DNA of 64,000 nucleotides, from the NCBI GenBank assembly GCA_049325055.1, contig JBMOPB010000016.1, positions 1-64,000 of the forward strand. The letters are read 5' to 3'. Origin of the DNA: BRHc4a sp049325055. GTDB lineage: Bacteria; Bacillota; Desulfotomaculia; Desulfotomaculales; Desulfocucumaceae. The number at the start of each line of letters is the position of its first letter. Position 1 is the stretch's first letter. Positions 51,052 through 59,913 of this stretch are shown piece after piece. A program made the position numbers and the translations under genes. The notes under the pieces were generated by a model that saw only the letters and a list, made by a program, of their open reading frames with translations, was not told where the DNA came from and ran no database searches.

Positions 51052-51145
51052 CCTGTACGGGCTGTGATAAGCTTCGTACAGCCCTATTGGGGTCGTGAAA
51101 AGCTTCTCCTGACGGATGATCGGCCCCGCCAGTGCGATGCTCACT
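51052..51145 (-). repeat. Dispersed repeat family 2, copy C (partial)
   Basis: Read on the minus strand, it has GAGCATCGCACTGGCGGGG-CCGA, GAAGCTTTTCACGACCCC, a second GAAGC-TATCACAGCCCGTAC unit, and ends near the ferredoxin ribosome binding site. It matches the right half of copies A and B; the GTACATAAACGTACG core is absent. Confidence 0.65.
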
Positions 51146-51368
51146 TATATTCTACACGCTGACTGCCTGGGACTTGCTCTCGGGCTACGGTAACAACTGC
51201 GGTATCGCCCCGGAAACGGAAACGGACCACCCTTTCCCTTCCCTCACAGGGGACAGGGCCGGCAGGGGTGGTGTATTCAACCTCGAAATTGTTACCGGCC
51301 TTTTCCAGGACCTGTGCGGCTTCCTCCAGCAAAACGGCCAGAATCTTACTTTCAAGATTCTCTGTCAA
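51141..51368 (-). CDS. Hypothetical protein downstream of frr
   Basis: 75 residues: an N-terminal helix (about 5-22) and then strands rich in Val and Arg. No family is recognised. TTG at 51368 overlaps the frr stop, so it is translationally coupled to frr; AGGAG is about twelve bases upstream. Its last codons reach the edge of repeat family 2 copy C. Confidence 0.6.
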   Translation of the reverse strand: MTENLESKILAVLLEEAAQVLEKAGNNFEVEYTTPAGPVPCEGRERVVRFRFRGDTAVVTVAREQVPGSQRVEYK

Positions 51369-51922
51369 ACCTGCATTATCTCCTGCTCTTTGTTGTTTGT
51401 GAGCTGGTCAATTTCCTTAATATATTTATCCGTAAGCTTCTGTACCTCTTCCTGGGCCCGGCGAAGTTCGTCCTCCGACATCTCGCCCTTCTTTTCCTTG
51501 GCTTTCAGAGCATCATTGGTATCCCTGCGCACGTTGCGGACAGCCACCCTTCCCTCTTCGGCCTTTTTCCTTATCACCTTTACAAGTTCCTGCCGCCTCT
51601 CCTGGGTAAGCTGGGGAATGACCAGCCTTATTACATTTCCGTCACTGGTGGGATTTATACCAAGGTCGGACTTCAATATGGCCCTCTCTATCTCGGGCAG
51701 TGCCGATTTGTCCCATGGCTGTATTACCAGAAGCCTGGCTTCCGGGGCCGTTATGTTTGCCATCTGACTTATCGGGGTCGGGGTTCCGTAGTAATTCACC
51801 GATACCTTGTCCAGTAAAGCCGGAGTTGCGCGGCCGGCCCTGAGAGAGGCAAATTCCTTCTTGACCACCTCAACGGTCTTTTTCATATTGGCTTCCGATT
51901 CAGCGACAATCTCCTTAGCCAA
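51365..51922 (-). CDS. frr: Ribosome recycling factor
   Basis: 185 residues, the full family length. The three-helix bundle motifs R-A-G-R-A-T-P-A-L-L-D and P-T-S-D-G-N-V-I-R-L-x-I-P-Q-L-T-x-E-R-R are present. With EF-G it splits post-termination ribosomes. It overlaps pyrH by eight bases. Confidence 0.98.
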   Translation of the reverse strand: MAKEIVAESEANMKKTVEVVKKEFASLRAGRATPALLDKVSVNYYGTPTPISQMANITAPEARLLVIQPWDKSALPEIERAILKSDLGINPTSDGNVIRLVIPQLTQERRQELVKVIRKKAEEGRVAVRNVRRDTNDALKAKEKKGEMSEDELRRAQEEVQKLTDKYIKEIDQLTNNKEQEIMQV

Positions 51923-52643
51923 TCAATTCACCCCCAACATATGTACCTACGGTTTCTCCCATAATGGCCTTCATTATGTTTCCCCTGCCATTGAGATTGA
52001 AAACAATAATTGGTATCTTATTGTCCATGCACAGGGAAGTTGCCGTGGCATCCATTACCGCCAGACCCTTGTTTAACAAATCTATATAGGTGAGGCTGTC
52101 AAACTTGCGGGCGTTTGAATTTTTCATAGGGTCGCAGTCATAAACGCCGTTTACCTGTTTCGCCATAAGTATAACTTCGGCCTCTATCTCTGCGGCCCGC
52201 AGGGCAGCGGTGGTGTCGGTTGAAAAATAGGGATTCCCTGTTCCGGCGGCAAAAATAACAACCCTGCCTTTTTCCATGTGCCGGATTGCCCTGCGCCTTA
52301 TGTATGGTTCAGCCACAGCCCTCATTTCAATTGCCGTCTGAACCCTGGAATCAACTCCCTGTTTTTGCAGACCGTCCTGCAGCGCCAGTGCGTTTATGAC
52401 TGTGGCCAGCATTCCCATGTAATCCGCTGTAGCCCTGTCCATACCCTTGGCGCTCCCTGCCACTCCCCTCCATATATTGCCCCCTCCAACAACGATGGCC
52501 AGTTGGACACCCAGCCTGGCAATCTCCTCGATCTGGCTGGAGATGGAACTGACAACCTCGGGGTTAATCCCGTAACCCTGCTTCCCGGCCAAGGCCTCAC
52601 CGCTCAGTTTAAGTACCACCCGGTGGTACTTGGGAGTTTCCAT
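51915..52643 (-). CDS. pyrH: Uridylate kinase
   Basis: 242 residues. L-K-L-S-G-E-A-L-A-G begins the protein, V-V-G-G-G-N-I-W-R-G follows near residue 52, and D-x-T-A-T-S-L-C near residue 200 is typical. It phosphorylates UMP and is usually allosterically controlled by UTP and GTP. GGGAGG precedes the ATG. Confidence 0.97.
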   Translation of the reverse strand: METPKYHRVVLKLSGEALAGKQGYGINPEVVSSISSQIEEIARLGVQLAIVVGGGNIWRGVAGSAKGMDRATADYMGMLATVINALALQDGLQKQGVDSRVQTAIEMRAVAEPYIRRRAIRHMEKGRVVIFAAGTGNPYFSTDTTAALRAAEIEAEVILMAKQVNGVYDCDPMKNSNARKFDSLTYIDLLNKGLAVMDATATSLCMDNKIPIIVFNLNGRGNIMKAIMGETVGTYVGGELIG

Positions 52644-52723
52644 CCAACAACCTCCCGTCGTGTCATATTCTACAAGAACATTATATTCCCTTTAAGATAA
52701 AAGCATTTTTTGGATACAGTCTC

Positions 52724-53377
52724 TTAAAGCTTGGCGGCAGAGGCCACTTCGGCGGCGAAGTCGTCCGACCTTTTTTGCAGTCCCTCACCCAGTTCGAACC
52801 TGACAAACCTGCGCACTGATATATTTTCTCCTATTTTTGCAATGTTTTCTGTAATAAGCTGGTTTACCGAGATGTCGGGGTCTTTAATAAAGGGCTGCTC
52901 CATAAGGCAAACCTCTTTATAGAATTTTTCAATCCTTCCCTCCACCATCTTCTGAATTATCTTTTCCGGTTTACCTTCGTTGGCCGCCTGGGCCGCCAGT
53001 ATCTCCTTCTCCTTGGCGATTATATCTGCCGGCACTTCCTCACGGCGCACGTATTCAGGCTTGGACGCCGCTATCTGCATGGCAATGTCCCTCACCAGGG
53101 CCTTAAACTGGTCGGTCTTTGCCACAAAATCGGTCTCGCAGTTAACCTCCACCAGCACCCCGATGCGGCCGCCGCCGTGGATGTAAGACTCCACCAGGCC
53201 CTCCGCCGTAATCCTGCCGGATTTTTTGGCAGCCGCTGCAAGACCTTTTTCCCTGAGATAGTCGACGGCCTTCTCCAGGTCGCCGTTGGTCTCGCTCAAG
53301 GCCTTCTTGCAGTCCATCATGCCGGCCCCGGTCCGCTCACGAAGCTCTTTTACCATGGATGCGCTTATTTCTGCCAT
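52724..53377 (-). CDS. tsf: Elongation factor Ts
   Basis: 217 residues, the short form found in many Gram-positives. V-K-E-L-R-E-R-T-G-A-G-M-M-D-C-K-K-A-L begins the protein; the core domain has E-V-N-C-E-T-D-F-V-A and ends with R-F-V-R-F-E-L-G-E-G. It exchanges nucleotide on EF-Tu. Confidence 0.97.
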   Translation of the reverse strand: MAEISASMVKELRERTGAGMMDCKKALSETNGDLEKAVDYLREKGLAAAAKKSGRITAEGLVESYIHGGGRIGVLVEVNCETDFVAKTDQFKALVRDIAMQIAASKPEYVRREEVPADIIAKEKEILAAQAANEGKPEKIIQKMVEGRIEKFYKEVCLMEQPFIKDPDISVNQLITENIAKIGENISVRRFVRFELGEGLQKRSDDFAAEVASAAKL

Positions 53378-53778
53378 ATCTTATCCTCCTTTAGATTCAA
53401 TATAAATATGTAAAACGGTTTTCCGGCGTTCTCAATATTATCTATTATCTCCCAAACTGCCTCTCCACAAACAAAATTCCGAATGCGGGAGAACATAGCT
53501 GCACCGTTTAAAAGCTATTTTATTCACCGGGTACATTAACGTAACAAAGAAATAGTTTCCAGGAAGCATTCACATGAACAAAAGGGGCTGCCGCCCCTTC
53601 GGACGTAACGTGTCCTAACCCCGCACTGAAGCAAGGGGGCACACCCCCTTGAACCCCCCGTGTATAGGAAATTATCCACAGAATTCCTTTCAGTATAATT
53701 TCCTATATCTTAAAAAAGGCAGGGGCTACCCGTACGCTTGAGTCAAGCCGACGGGGCCCCCACCCGGCAAGTCTTCCA
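53378..53778. other. Intergenic region between rpsB and tsf
   Basis: No gene in 401 bases. The second half is repeat family 1 copy d (53579-53710); the remainder shows no clear promoter or terminator. rpsB and tsf are normally separated by far less. Confidence 0.5.
53579..53710 (-). repeat. Dispersed repeat family 1, copy d
   Basis: The best-preserved copy. TATAGGAAATTAT at 53663-53675 pairs perfectly with ATAATTTCCTATA near 53695-53707. The DnaA-box consensus TTATCCACA is exact at 53672-53680. The GGGGC-GCCCC and CAAGGGGG-CCCCCTTG hairpins are intact. Confidence 0.85.
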
Positions 53779-54483
53779 CTACTGTTCCGCCACCATCTGT
53801 TCTCCCTGCCTGCCTTCAATAACGGCATCGGCCATTTTTCCGGTCAGGAGCTTTACCGCCCTGATGGCGTCGTCGTTACCCGGAATTACGTAGTCCACTT
53901 CATCCGGATCACAGTTGGTATCCACTATTGCCACAATGGGAATACCCAATTTCCGTGCTTCCGCAACAGCAATTCTTTCTTTACGGGGATCTATTATAAA
54001 AACTGCACCGGGAAGGCGGCGCATATCCTTAATCCCACCAAGGAACTTCGTCAGCCTCTCCTTTTCATGCATCAGCTCGGCCACTTCTTTTTTGGGAAGC
54101 TGGTTGAGCCTTCCGTCAGTCTCCATTTTCTCCAGGTCATGAAGCCTGTCGATCCGGCGGCGAATTGTCTGGAAATTGGTGAGCATTCCACCCAGCCAGC
54201 GCTGGTTTACGTAAAACATGCCGCACTTCTCGGCCTCTTCCCTAACTGCTTCCTGCGCCTGCTTTTTGGTCCCCACAAAAAGAATGGTTTCGCCTGAGCC
54301 GGAGAGGGACTTCACAAATTCATAAGCCTCTTCGACCTTACGCACCGTCTTCTGCAGGTCGATGATATATATACCGTTACGGTCGGTAAATATATATGGA
54401 GCCATTTTGGGGTTCCATCTTCTTGTCTGGTGTCCGAAATGAACTCCTGCCTCCAGGAGTTGCTTCATTGAGATAACAGCCAT
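53779..54483 (-). CDS. rpsB: 30S ribosomal protein S2
   Basis: 234 residues from ATG 54483, with AGGAGGTGTACC before it. The S2 signatures G-V-H-F-G-H-Q-T-R-R-W-N-P-K-M and I-V-D-T-N-C-D-P-D are present. It binds 16S rRNA and S1. Promoter candidate at 54600-54629. Confidence 0.98.
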   Translation of the reverse strand: MAVISMKQLLEAGVHFGHQTRRWNPKMAPYIFTDRNGIYIIDLQKTVRKVEEAYEFVKSLSGSGETILFVGTKKQAQEAVREEAEKCGMFYVNQRWLGGMLTNFQTIRRRIDRLHDLEKMETDGRLNQLPKKEVAELMHEKERLTKFLGGIKDMRRLPGAVFIIDPRKERIAVAEARKLGIPIVAIVDTNCDPDEVDYVIPGNDDAIRAVKLLTGKMADAVIEGRQGEQMVAEQ

Positions 54484-54599
54484 GGTACACCTCCTTCCCG
54501 CATGGTTTTTCATACCTCCGCTGCCATCATCTCCTGCAAAGCCCGGTTAGGGCACCCTTGCCAGGAATCCGGCAGCGTGTGTAATTTTCGCCAGGATGT

Positions 54600-54629
54600 A
54601 TTCTATCATAAACGATAGCCGGATGGCAA
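54600..54629 (-). promoter_or_regulatory. Promoter candidate for rpsB
   Basis: Minus-strand TTGCCA (5 of 6), an 18-base spacer, then TGA-TAGAAT (5 of 6 with an extended -10). The leader to rpsB is about 110 bases, suitable for S2 autoregulation. Confidence 0.6.
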
Positions 54630-54711
54630 GGTTTTTCATGCAATAATCAAACTTCGCACACCTGATCCCAAACCATGAACAGGAAATTTCAGTCCTTATA
54701 CTTCTCTTGAC

Positions 54712-54746
54712 GTTAAAAAGGCCACAGACAAAAGCTGCGGCCTGCA
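54712..54746 (-). terminator. Terminator downstream of codY
   Basis: Minus-strand GGCCGCAG-ctttttg-like loop-CTGTGGCC (one G-U pair) followed by TTTTTAACG. Confidence 0.8.
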
Positions 54747-54780
54747 AACCTGTTAGCGCTGGTGCGCTGCATATCAACTT

Positions 54781-55566
54781 TTAATGCTGCTTCATTCTTT
54801 CCAGTTCTTCAAGCAGCCTGTCATTCAAAACCCTGATGTACGTGCCCTTCATTCCCAGTGATTTAGACTCTATAACACCCGCGCTCTCAAACTTGCGGAG
54901 GGCATTAACTATAACACTGCGGGTTATGCCCACCCTGTCGGCGATTTTGCTGGCCACCAGCAACCCTTCGTCGCCTTCAAGCTGGCTGAAGATATGATGT
55001 ACAGCGTCCAGCTCGGAATATGAAAGGGTTCCCAGGGCGATTTGCACCGCTGCCCGCTTGCGGGCCTCCTCCTCCATGCGGCCGGCCCTGGCGCGGAGTA
55101 TCTCCATGCCGACCACAGTGGCGCCGTATTCCGCCAGTATAAGATCCTCGTCGGTAAAATGCTCGTCGAACTTGGCCAGAACCAGTGTACCCAGACGCGA
55201 TCCGGCACCCACGATAGGAACAACTGTGGTTATCTTGTTACTGAATTTGCACCTCTTATCGTGACTGAAGACACAAACATTGACAGTTTGACAGAAATTG
55301 GCATGGGTTTCGCTCATGCGCAGCAACGCTTCGTTGTAATCCTCCGGGAAGCCCTCGGGAGATTCAACAATGTCCCTCATTATTTCACACATAAACCCCT
55401 TCAGGTATTGGTGACCAAGGGTTTTCCCCCGCCTGTCGATGATATATACACTACACCCGATGTTATCGCTCAAAATGGCCGCGATTTCCTTGTAATCAAC
55501 AGGATACCCGGCCGATTTCTGAAGCAACTTGTTAATGGATCGGGTCTTTTCCAACAAGTCCCTCAA
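54781..55566 (-). CDS. codY: GTP-sensing transcriptional pleiotropic repressor CodY
   Basis: 261 residues, the family length. The N-terminal GAF-like domain binds branched-chain amino acids; the C-terminal winged helix has A-S-K-I-A-D-R-V-G-I-T-R-S-V-I-V-N-A-L-R. CodY represses stationary-phase and amino-acid catabolism genes when GTP and branched-chain amino acids are high. TTG start at 55566 follows AAGGTAAG. It follows hslU by 20 bases, as in Bacillus. Confidence 0.97.
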   Translation of the reverse strand: MRDLLEKTRSINKLLQKSAGYPVDYKEIAAILSDNIGCSVYIIDRRGKTLGHQYLKGFMCEIMRDIVESPEGFPEDYNEALLRMSETHANFCQTVNVCVFSHDKRCKFSNKITTVVPIVGAGSRLGTLVLAKFDEHFTDEDLILAEYGATVVGMEILRARAGRMEEEARKRAAVQIALGTLSYSELDAVHHIFSQLEGDEGLLVASKIADRVGITRSVIVNALRKFESAGVIESKSLGMKGTYIRVLNDRLLEELERMKQH

Positions 55567-55586
55567 CTTACCTTACAGCTCCCTCC

Positions 55587-56987
55587 TTAAAGTATATATC
55601 GACTCAAATCCTCACTCTTAGCCACATCGCTAAGCTTTTCACTGACATAGGACTGGTCGATGGTAAAAGACTGGCCTTTCATCAAAGGCGCTTCAAAAGA
55701 TAAATCTTCCAGAAGTCTTTCCATTATTGTGTGAAGCCGCCTGGCCCCGATATTCTCAGTTTGCCCATTAACAGTATAAGCGATTTTTGCAATTTCGACA
55801 AGCGAGTTTTGAGAAAATTCCACATTCAGCCCCTCAGTCGCAAGCAATGCTGTATACTGTTTAATTAGTGAATTTTTTGGCTCTGTCAATATTTGTAGAA
55901 AATCTTCCTCACTCAGGCTGTCAAGCTCCACCCTGATGGGAAAACGTCCCTGGAGTTCGGGAATAAGGTCGGAGGGTTTGGACATGTGAAATGCTCCCGC
56001 CGCTATGAATAAAATATGGTCTGTCTTTACCGGACCGTACTTGGTGACGACGGTGGAACCCTCCACTATGGGGAGTATGTCGCGCTGAACCCCTCCCCTG
56101 GAAACGTCCGGGCCGGCGCCGCCGTCTCTTACCGCTATCTTGTCTATCTCGTCAAGGAATATTATGCCGCTCTCCTCGGCCCTTCTGACCGCTTCCGACG
56201 TAACCTCGTCCATGTCGATAAGCTTCTGGGCCTCCTGCTGCAGCAGTATCTTTCTTGCCTCTGAAACTGTGACCCTTCTTTTTTTCTTTTTCTTTGGAAA
56301 GAAATTGCCCAGCATATCCTGTATGTTTATCCCCATTTCCTCCACGCCGGCCCCTGTGAATACTTCCAGCATCGGAGTAGAGCTTTCCTCCACCTCAATC
56401 TCCACATACTCGTTTTCCAGTTCCCCCCTGTGAAGTTTTTCACGCAGGCTGTCCCTTTCAAACTCGATACGCCGCACAAGCTGGTCATGATCCCGGGAAG
56501 CGTTGCTTTCCTGCTGTTTTGCCCCGCCAAATATCAGCTCCAGCGGATTCTTCAGGGAGCTTTCATGCCGGGGCAGGGGGGCCAGCAGTTCCACTATCCT
56601 TTCGTCGGTCATTCGCTTGGCCTTTTCCTCCACCATGGCCATTTTTTCGGACTTGACCATCCTGATGGAAGTTTCCACAAGGTCCCGCACCATGCTTTCA
56701 ACGTCCCGGCCCACGTAACCCACCTCTGTAAACTTGGTGGCCTCAACCTTGACAAAGGGGGCCTTCACCAACTTGGCAAGCCTGCGGGCAATCTCGGTCT
56801 TGCCGACCCCGGTAGGTCCGATCATGAGGATATTCTTCGGCATCACCTCATCCTTAAGATCCTGGGGAAGCCTGGTTCTCCTGTAGCGGTTCCTCAGGGC
56901 AATGGACACCGCCTTCTTGGCCTTTTTTTGTCCCACAATATATTTGTCGAGCTGTTCCACTATTTCCCGGGGGGTAAGGGATTCCAT
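55587..56987 (-). CDS. hslU: ATP-dependent protease ATPase subunit HslU (ClpY)
   Basis: 466 residues. Walker A is G-P-T-G-V-G-K-T near residue 55, the charged intermediate domain spans about 115-245, and Walker B F-L-D-E-I-D-K and the C-terminal L-S-R-Y-I-L that docks on HslV are present. It unfolds proteins for HslV. It sits 34 bases after hslV. Confidence 0.97.
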   Translation of the reverse strand: MESLTPREIVEQLDKYIVGQKKAKKAVSIALRNRYRRTRLPQDLKDEVMPKNILMIGPTGVGKTEIARRLAKLVKAPFVKVEATKFTEVGYVGRDVESMVRDLVETSIRMVKSEKMAMVEEKAKRMTDERIVELLAPLPRHESSLKNPLELIFGGAKQQESNASRDHDQLVRRIEFERDSLREKLHRGELENEYVEIEVEESSTPMLEVFTGAGVEEMGINIQDMLGNFFPKKKKKRRVTVSEARKILLQQEAQKLIDMDEVTSEAVRRAEESGIIFLDEIDKIAVRDGGAGPDVSRGGVQRDILPIVEGSTVVTKYGPVKTDHILFIAAGAFHMSKPSDLIPELQGRFPIRVELDSLSEEDFLQILTEPKNSLIKQYTALLATEGLNVEFSQNSLVEIAKIAYTVNGQTENIGARRLHTIMERLLEDLSFEAPLMKGQSFTIDQSYVSEKLSDVAKSEDLSRYIL

Positions 56988-57021
56988 CCGTTAAAACCTC
57001 CTAATTGAGATGTGAGTATAT

Positions 57022-57552
57022 TTATAGTTCTTCCACCGTTATTTCGGTATTGGTATATACGCAGATTTCCGCAGCAATACCCAGTGATTTTAAGGCTATT
57101 TCGGCCGCCGGCATGTCCGTGTGCCTGGCCAGGGCCCGGGCTGCCGCCAGGGCGTAGGACCCGCCGGAACCTATGGCGACGATACCGTCATCCGGCTCGA
57201 TAACTTCCCCTCCCCCGGATATTACCAGGAGGTTTTCCCGGTCAGCCACTACCAGCAAGGCCTCAAGCCGCCTTAATACCCTGTCCATGCGCCAGTCCTT
57301 GGCCAGTTCCACGGCCGCCCTCTGCAAATTTCCCCTGTACGCCTCCAGTTTGCCCTCGAATTTTTCAAACAGTGTAAAGGCATCGGCCACAGAACCCGCA
57401 AAACCGGCCAGCACCTTGTTGTCGTGCAGCCGGCGCAATTTTCTTGCCTTGTGTTTGAGTACGGTGTTCTGGCCGAAGGTAACCTGGCCGTCTCCGGCCA
57501 TGGCAACCTTTCCTCCCTTTTTCACCGCCACGATGGTTGTGGAATGAAACAT
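57022..57552 (-). CDS. hslV: ATP-dependent protease subunit HslV (ClpQ)
   Basis: 176 residues. The sequence S-T-T-I-V-A-V at residues 4-10 includes the N-terminal Thr used as nucleophile after processing; G-D-G-Q-V-T and G-S-G-G-x-Y-A follow. ATG at 57552 has GGGAG nearby. The proteasome-like peptidase degrades misfolded and regulatory proteins. Confidence 0.95.
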   Translation of the reverse strand: MFHSTTIVAVKKGGKVAMAGDGQVTFGQNTVLKHKARKLRRLHDNKVLAGFAGSVADAFTLFEKFEGKLEAYRGNLQRAAVELAKDWRMDRVLRRLEALLVVADRENLLVISGGGEVIEPDDGIVAIGSGGSYALAAARALARHTDMPAAEIALKSLGIAAEICVYTNTEITVEEL

Positions 57553-57621
57553 TAACAATTCTCCCTTTCGTATTTAGGCTAACCAATCACGCATCCATTA
57601 TATTTAAAGATTTTAATCATT

Positions 57622-58548
57622 TTAACCATCTTCATTTTCCATTTTAACCCTTGGATGAGCCTTCAAGTACACCTGCTTCAGTCGTTCCCTGGTCATATGA
57701 GTATATATCTGGGTTGTGGAGAGATTTTTATGGCCCAGCATTTCCTGGACCGACCTGAGGTCGGCCCCGTTGTCCAGCATGTGGGTGGCGAAGGTGTGCC
57801 GCATGGTGTGGGGGCTGACAGTTCCCTTTATGCCCAGCAGGTTGACATATTTTTTTATAATCTTTCTTATTCCCCTGTCGGTAAGCCGGGTGCCCTTAAC
57901 ATTTACGAACAACGCCTTTTCCCTGGCACTGCGCACCATCCGGGGCCTTCCTGCCTCCAGGTACTGGCTTAAAGCCTCCGCTGCATATTTACCCAGCGGC
58001 GCCACGCGCTCCCTGGATCCTTTTCCCATGACCAGAAGTTCCCCGCCGGCAATATTAACGCTTTCCAGGTCCAGGTTTACCAATTCCCCCACACGGATGC
58101 CGGAGGCGTAAAGAACCTCAATCAGCGCCCTGTCCCTGAGACCTGCCGCGCTGTTTTCCCTGGGGGCTTCCAGAAGGGCTGCGCACTCTTCCCTGAAAAG
58201 AAAAATGGGCAGCTTTTTTTCCCGCTTTGGGGAGGAAACCCTTTTGAGAGGGTTCAGGTCAACCAGGCCCTCCCGCCCCAGGTATCCGAAAAAAGACCTC
58301 CATGCTGCAAGCCGCCTGGAAATGGAGGTCTTGGCAAGTCTGCTGTAATAAAGGTCTCCCAGGTAAGCCCTGACAAGCCTGAAATCCAGGTCGGACGGCA
58401 GCAGATCCGAATCTTTCTTTCCCAGGACGCCGGCAAAGAAATCCATACCGTGAAAAAGGTCCCGGCGGTAATTGGACACCGTATGGGGTGAATAGTTTTT
58501 TTCGGTTTCGAGGTAGTGAATGAAGTTGTCTATATAGTGATACATCAT
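57622..58548 (-). CDS. xerC: Tyrosine recombinase XerC
   Basis: 308 residues. The catalytic R is in L-Y-A-S-G-I-R-V-G-E-L, H-T-M-R-H-T-F-A-T-H and G-H-K-N-L-S-T-T-Q-I-Y-T-H give H-x2-R, H and Tyr. It resolves chromosome dimers at dif with XerD-like partners. ATG 58548 follows GGGGAGTGA; a GTG at 58560 overlaps trmFO. The trmFO-xerC-hslV-hslU-codY order is the conserved one. Confidence 0.95.
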   Translation of the reverse strand: MMYHYIDNFIHYLETEKNYSPHTVSNYRRDLFHGMDFFAGVLGKKDSDLLPSDLDFRLVRAYLGDLYYSRLAKTSISRRLAAWRSFFGYLGREGLVDLNPLKRVSSPKREKKLPIFLFREECAALLEAPRENSAAGLRDRALIEVLYASGIRVGELVNLDLESVNIAGGELLVMGKGSRERVAPLGKYAAEALSQYLEAGRPRMVRSAREKALFVNVKGTRLTDRGIRKIIKKYVNLLGIKGTVSPHTMRHTFATHMLDNGADLRSVQEMLGHKNLSTTQIYTHMTRERLKQVYLKAHPRVKMENEDG

Positions 58549-58556
58549 GAGAGCTT

Positions 58557-59879
58557 TCACTCCCCGTCCGTAAATACTTTCTTGAAATCTTCCAGCTCTT
58601 CCAGGGCTCTTTTGGAGTACAATGAGTTCCTGAGCTTGCGGTCCCGGGGAGGGTTATCCAGCGGCGGAAAAAGACCGAAGGTTATATTCATGGGCTGAAA
58701 ACTGCCCGGCTCGGCGGATGTGATATAACGGGCCAGAGAACCATGGGCGGTTTCGGGCGGAAGAACCAGCGGGCTTTCACCCCGGAAAAGGCGGGCAGCG
58801 TTGATTCCGGCCACCAGACCCGAGGACGCCGACTCGACGTAACCTTCAACACCGGTTATTTGCCCGGCAAAAAACAGCCCGGGCCTTATCCTGCACCGGT
58901 AACTGGGCTCCAGAAGAACCGGGGAATTGATATAAGTATTCCGGTGCATTACGCCATACCGGGCAAACTCGGCTTTTTCCAGGCCTGGGATCATCCTGAA
59001 TACTCTCAGTTGTTCCGACCATTTAAGGTGTGTCTGGAATCCCACCATATTATACAATGTTCCCGCAGCGTTGTCCTGTCTCAACTGAACCACGGCATAG
59101 GGCCTCCTCCCCGTGCGGGGGTCGGTAAGCCCCACCGGCTTTAAGGGGCCGTATCGCATGGTGTCCAATCCACGTGCGGCCAGGACCTCTATGGGCATGC
59201 AACCTTCAAAATTTACTTCCTTTTCAAACTCCTTCCGGGGAGATCTCTGGGCTCCGGCAAGTTGCTCCCTAAAATTCTGGTATTCCTCCTTGTTCATGGG
59301 GCAGTTTATGTAATCCGCCTCTCCCTTGCCGTACCTTGAAGAGAAAAATGCCTTTTCCATATCCACTGATTCCAGCGTAACTATGGGAGCCACTGCATCA
59401 TAAAAATAAAGGTATTCCTGGCCGGTAAGTTCTTTGATGGAACGTGCCATTGAGTCCGACGTAAGCGGCCCGGTGGCCAGCACCACGATACCCCCGGATG
59501 GTATGGACTCCACTTCCTGCCTTACCACCTCCACCAGCGGGCTATCCTGCAGCGCCCCGGTAACGGCGGCTGAAAAAAGGTCCCTGTCCACCGCAAGCGC
59601 CCCGCCGGCAGGTACCTTATGGCAGTCGGCGCAGCCCATTATGAGAGAGTCCAGCCTTCGCATCTCCTCCTTCAGAAGGCCCACCGCGTTTTCCAGGGAC
59701 GCGGCCCGAAGCGAGTTGCTGCAGACAAGCTCCGCGAACCCTCCGGTGTTATGGGCCGGAGTGGTCTTTTCCGGCCTCATTTCGTACAATTTTACTCTCA
59801 CACCAAGCCGGGCAATCTGCCAGGCTGCCTCCGACCCGGCCAGTCCGGCCCCAATAACTGTCACAAAATCCAATACCAA
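58557..59879 (-). CDS. trmFO: tRNA (uracil-5-)-methyltransferase TrmFO
   Basis: 440 residues. The FAD site V-I-G-A-G-L-A-G-S-E-A-A is at the start, with Y-E-M-R-P and S-N-S-L-R-A nearby, and the catalytic C-A-D-C-H-K region near residue 100. It methylates U54 in tRNA with methylenetetrahydrofolate and FADH2. Confidence 0.96.
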   Translation of the reverse strand: MVLDFVTVIGAGLAGSEAAWQIARLGVRVKLYEMRPEKTTPAHNTGGFAELVCSNSLRAASLENAVGLLKEEMRRLDSLIMGCADCHKVPAGGALAVDRDLFSAAVTGALQDSPLVEVVRQEVESIPSGGIVVLATGPLTSDSMARSIKELTGQEYLYFYDAVAPIVTLESVDMEKAFFSSRYGKGEADYINCPMNKEEYQNFREQLAGAQRSPRKEFEKEVNFEGCMPIEVLAARGLDTMRYGPLKPVGLTDPRTGRRPYAVVQLRQDNAAGTLYNMVGFQTHLKWSEQLRVFRMIPGLEKAEFARYGVMHRNTYINSPVLLEPSYRCRIRPGLFFAGQITGVEGYVESASSGLVAGINAARLFRGESPLVLPPETAHGSLARYITSAEPGSFQPMNITFGLFPPLDNPPRDRKLRNSLYSKRALEELEDFKKVFTDGE

Positions 59880-59913
59880 TCCAACCGCCTTTTAACAAGC
59901 TTTATTGAAAATA

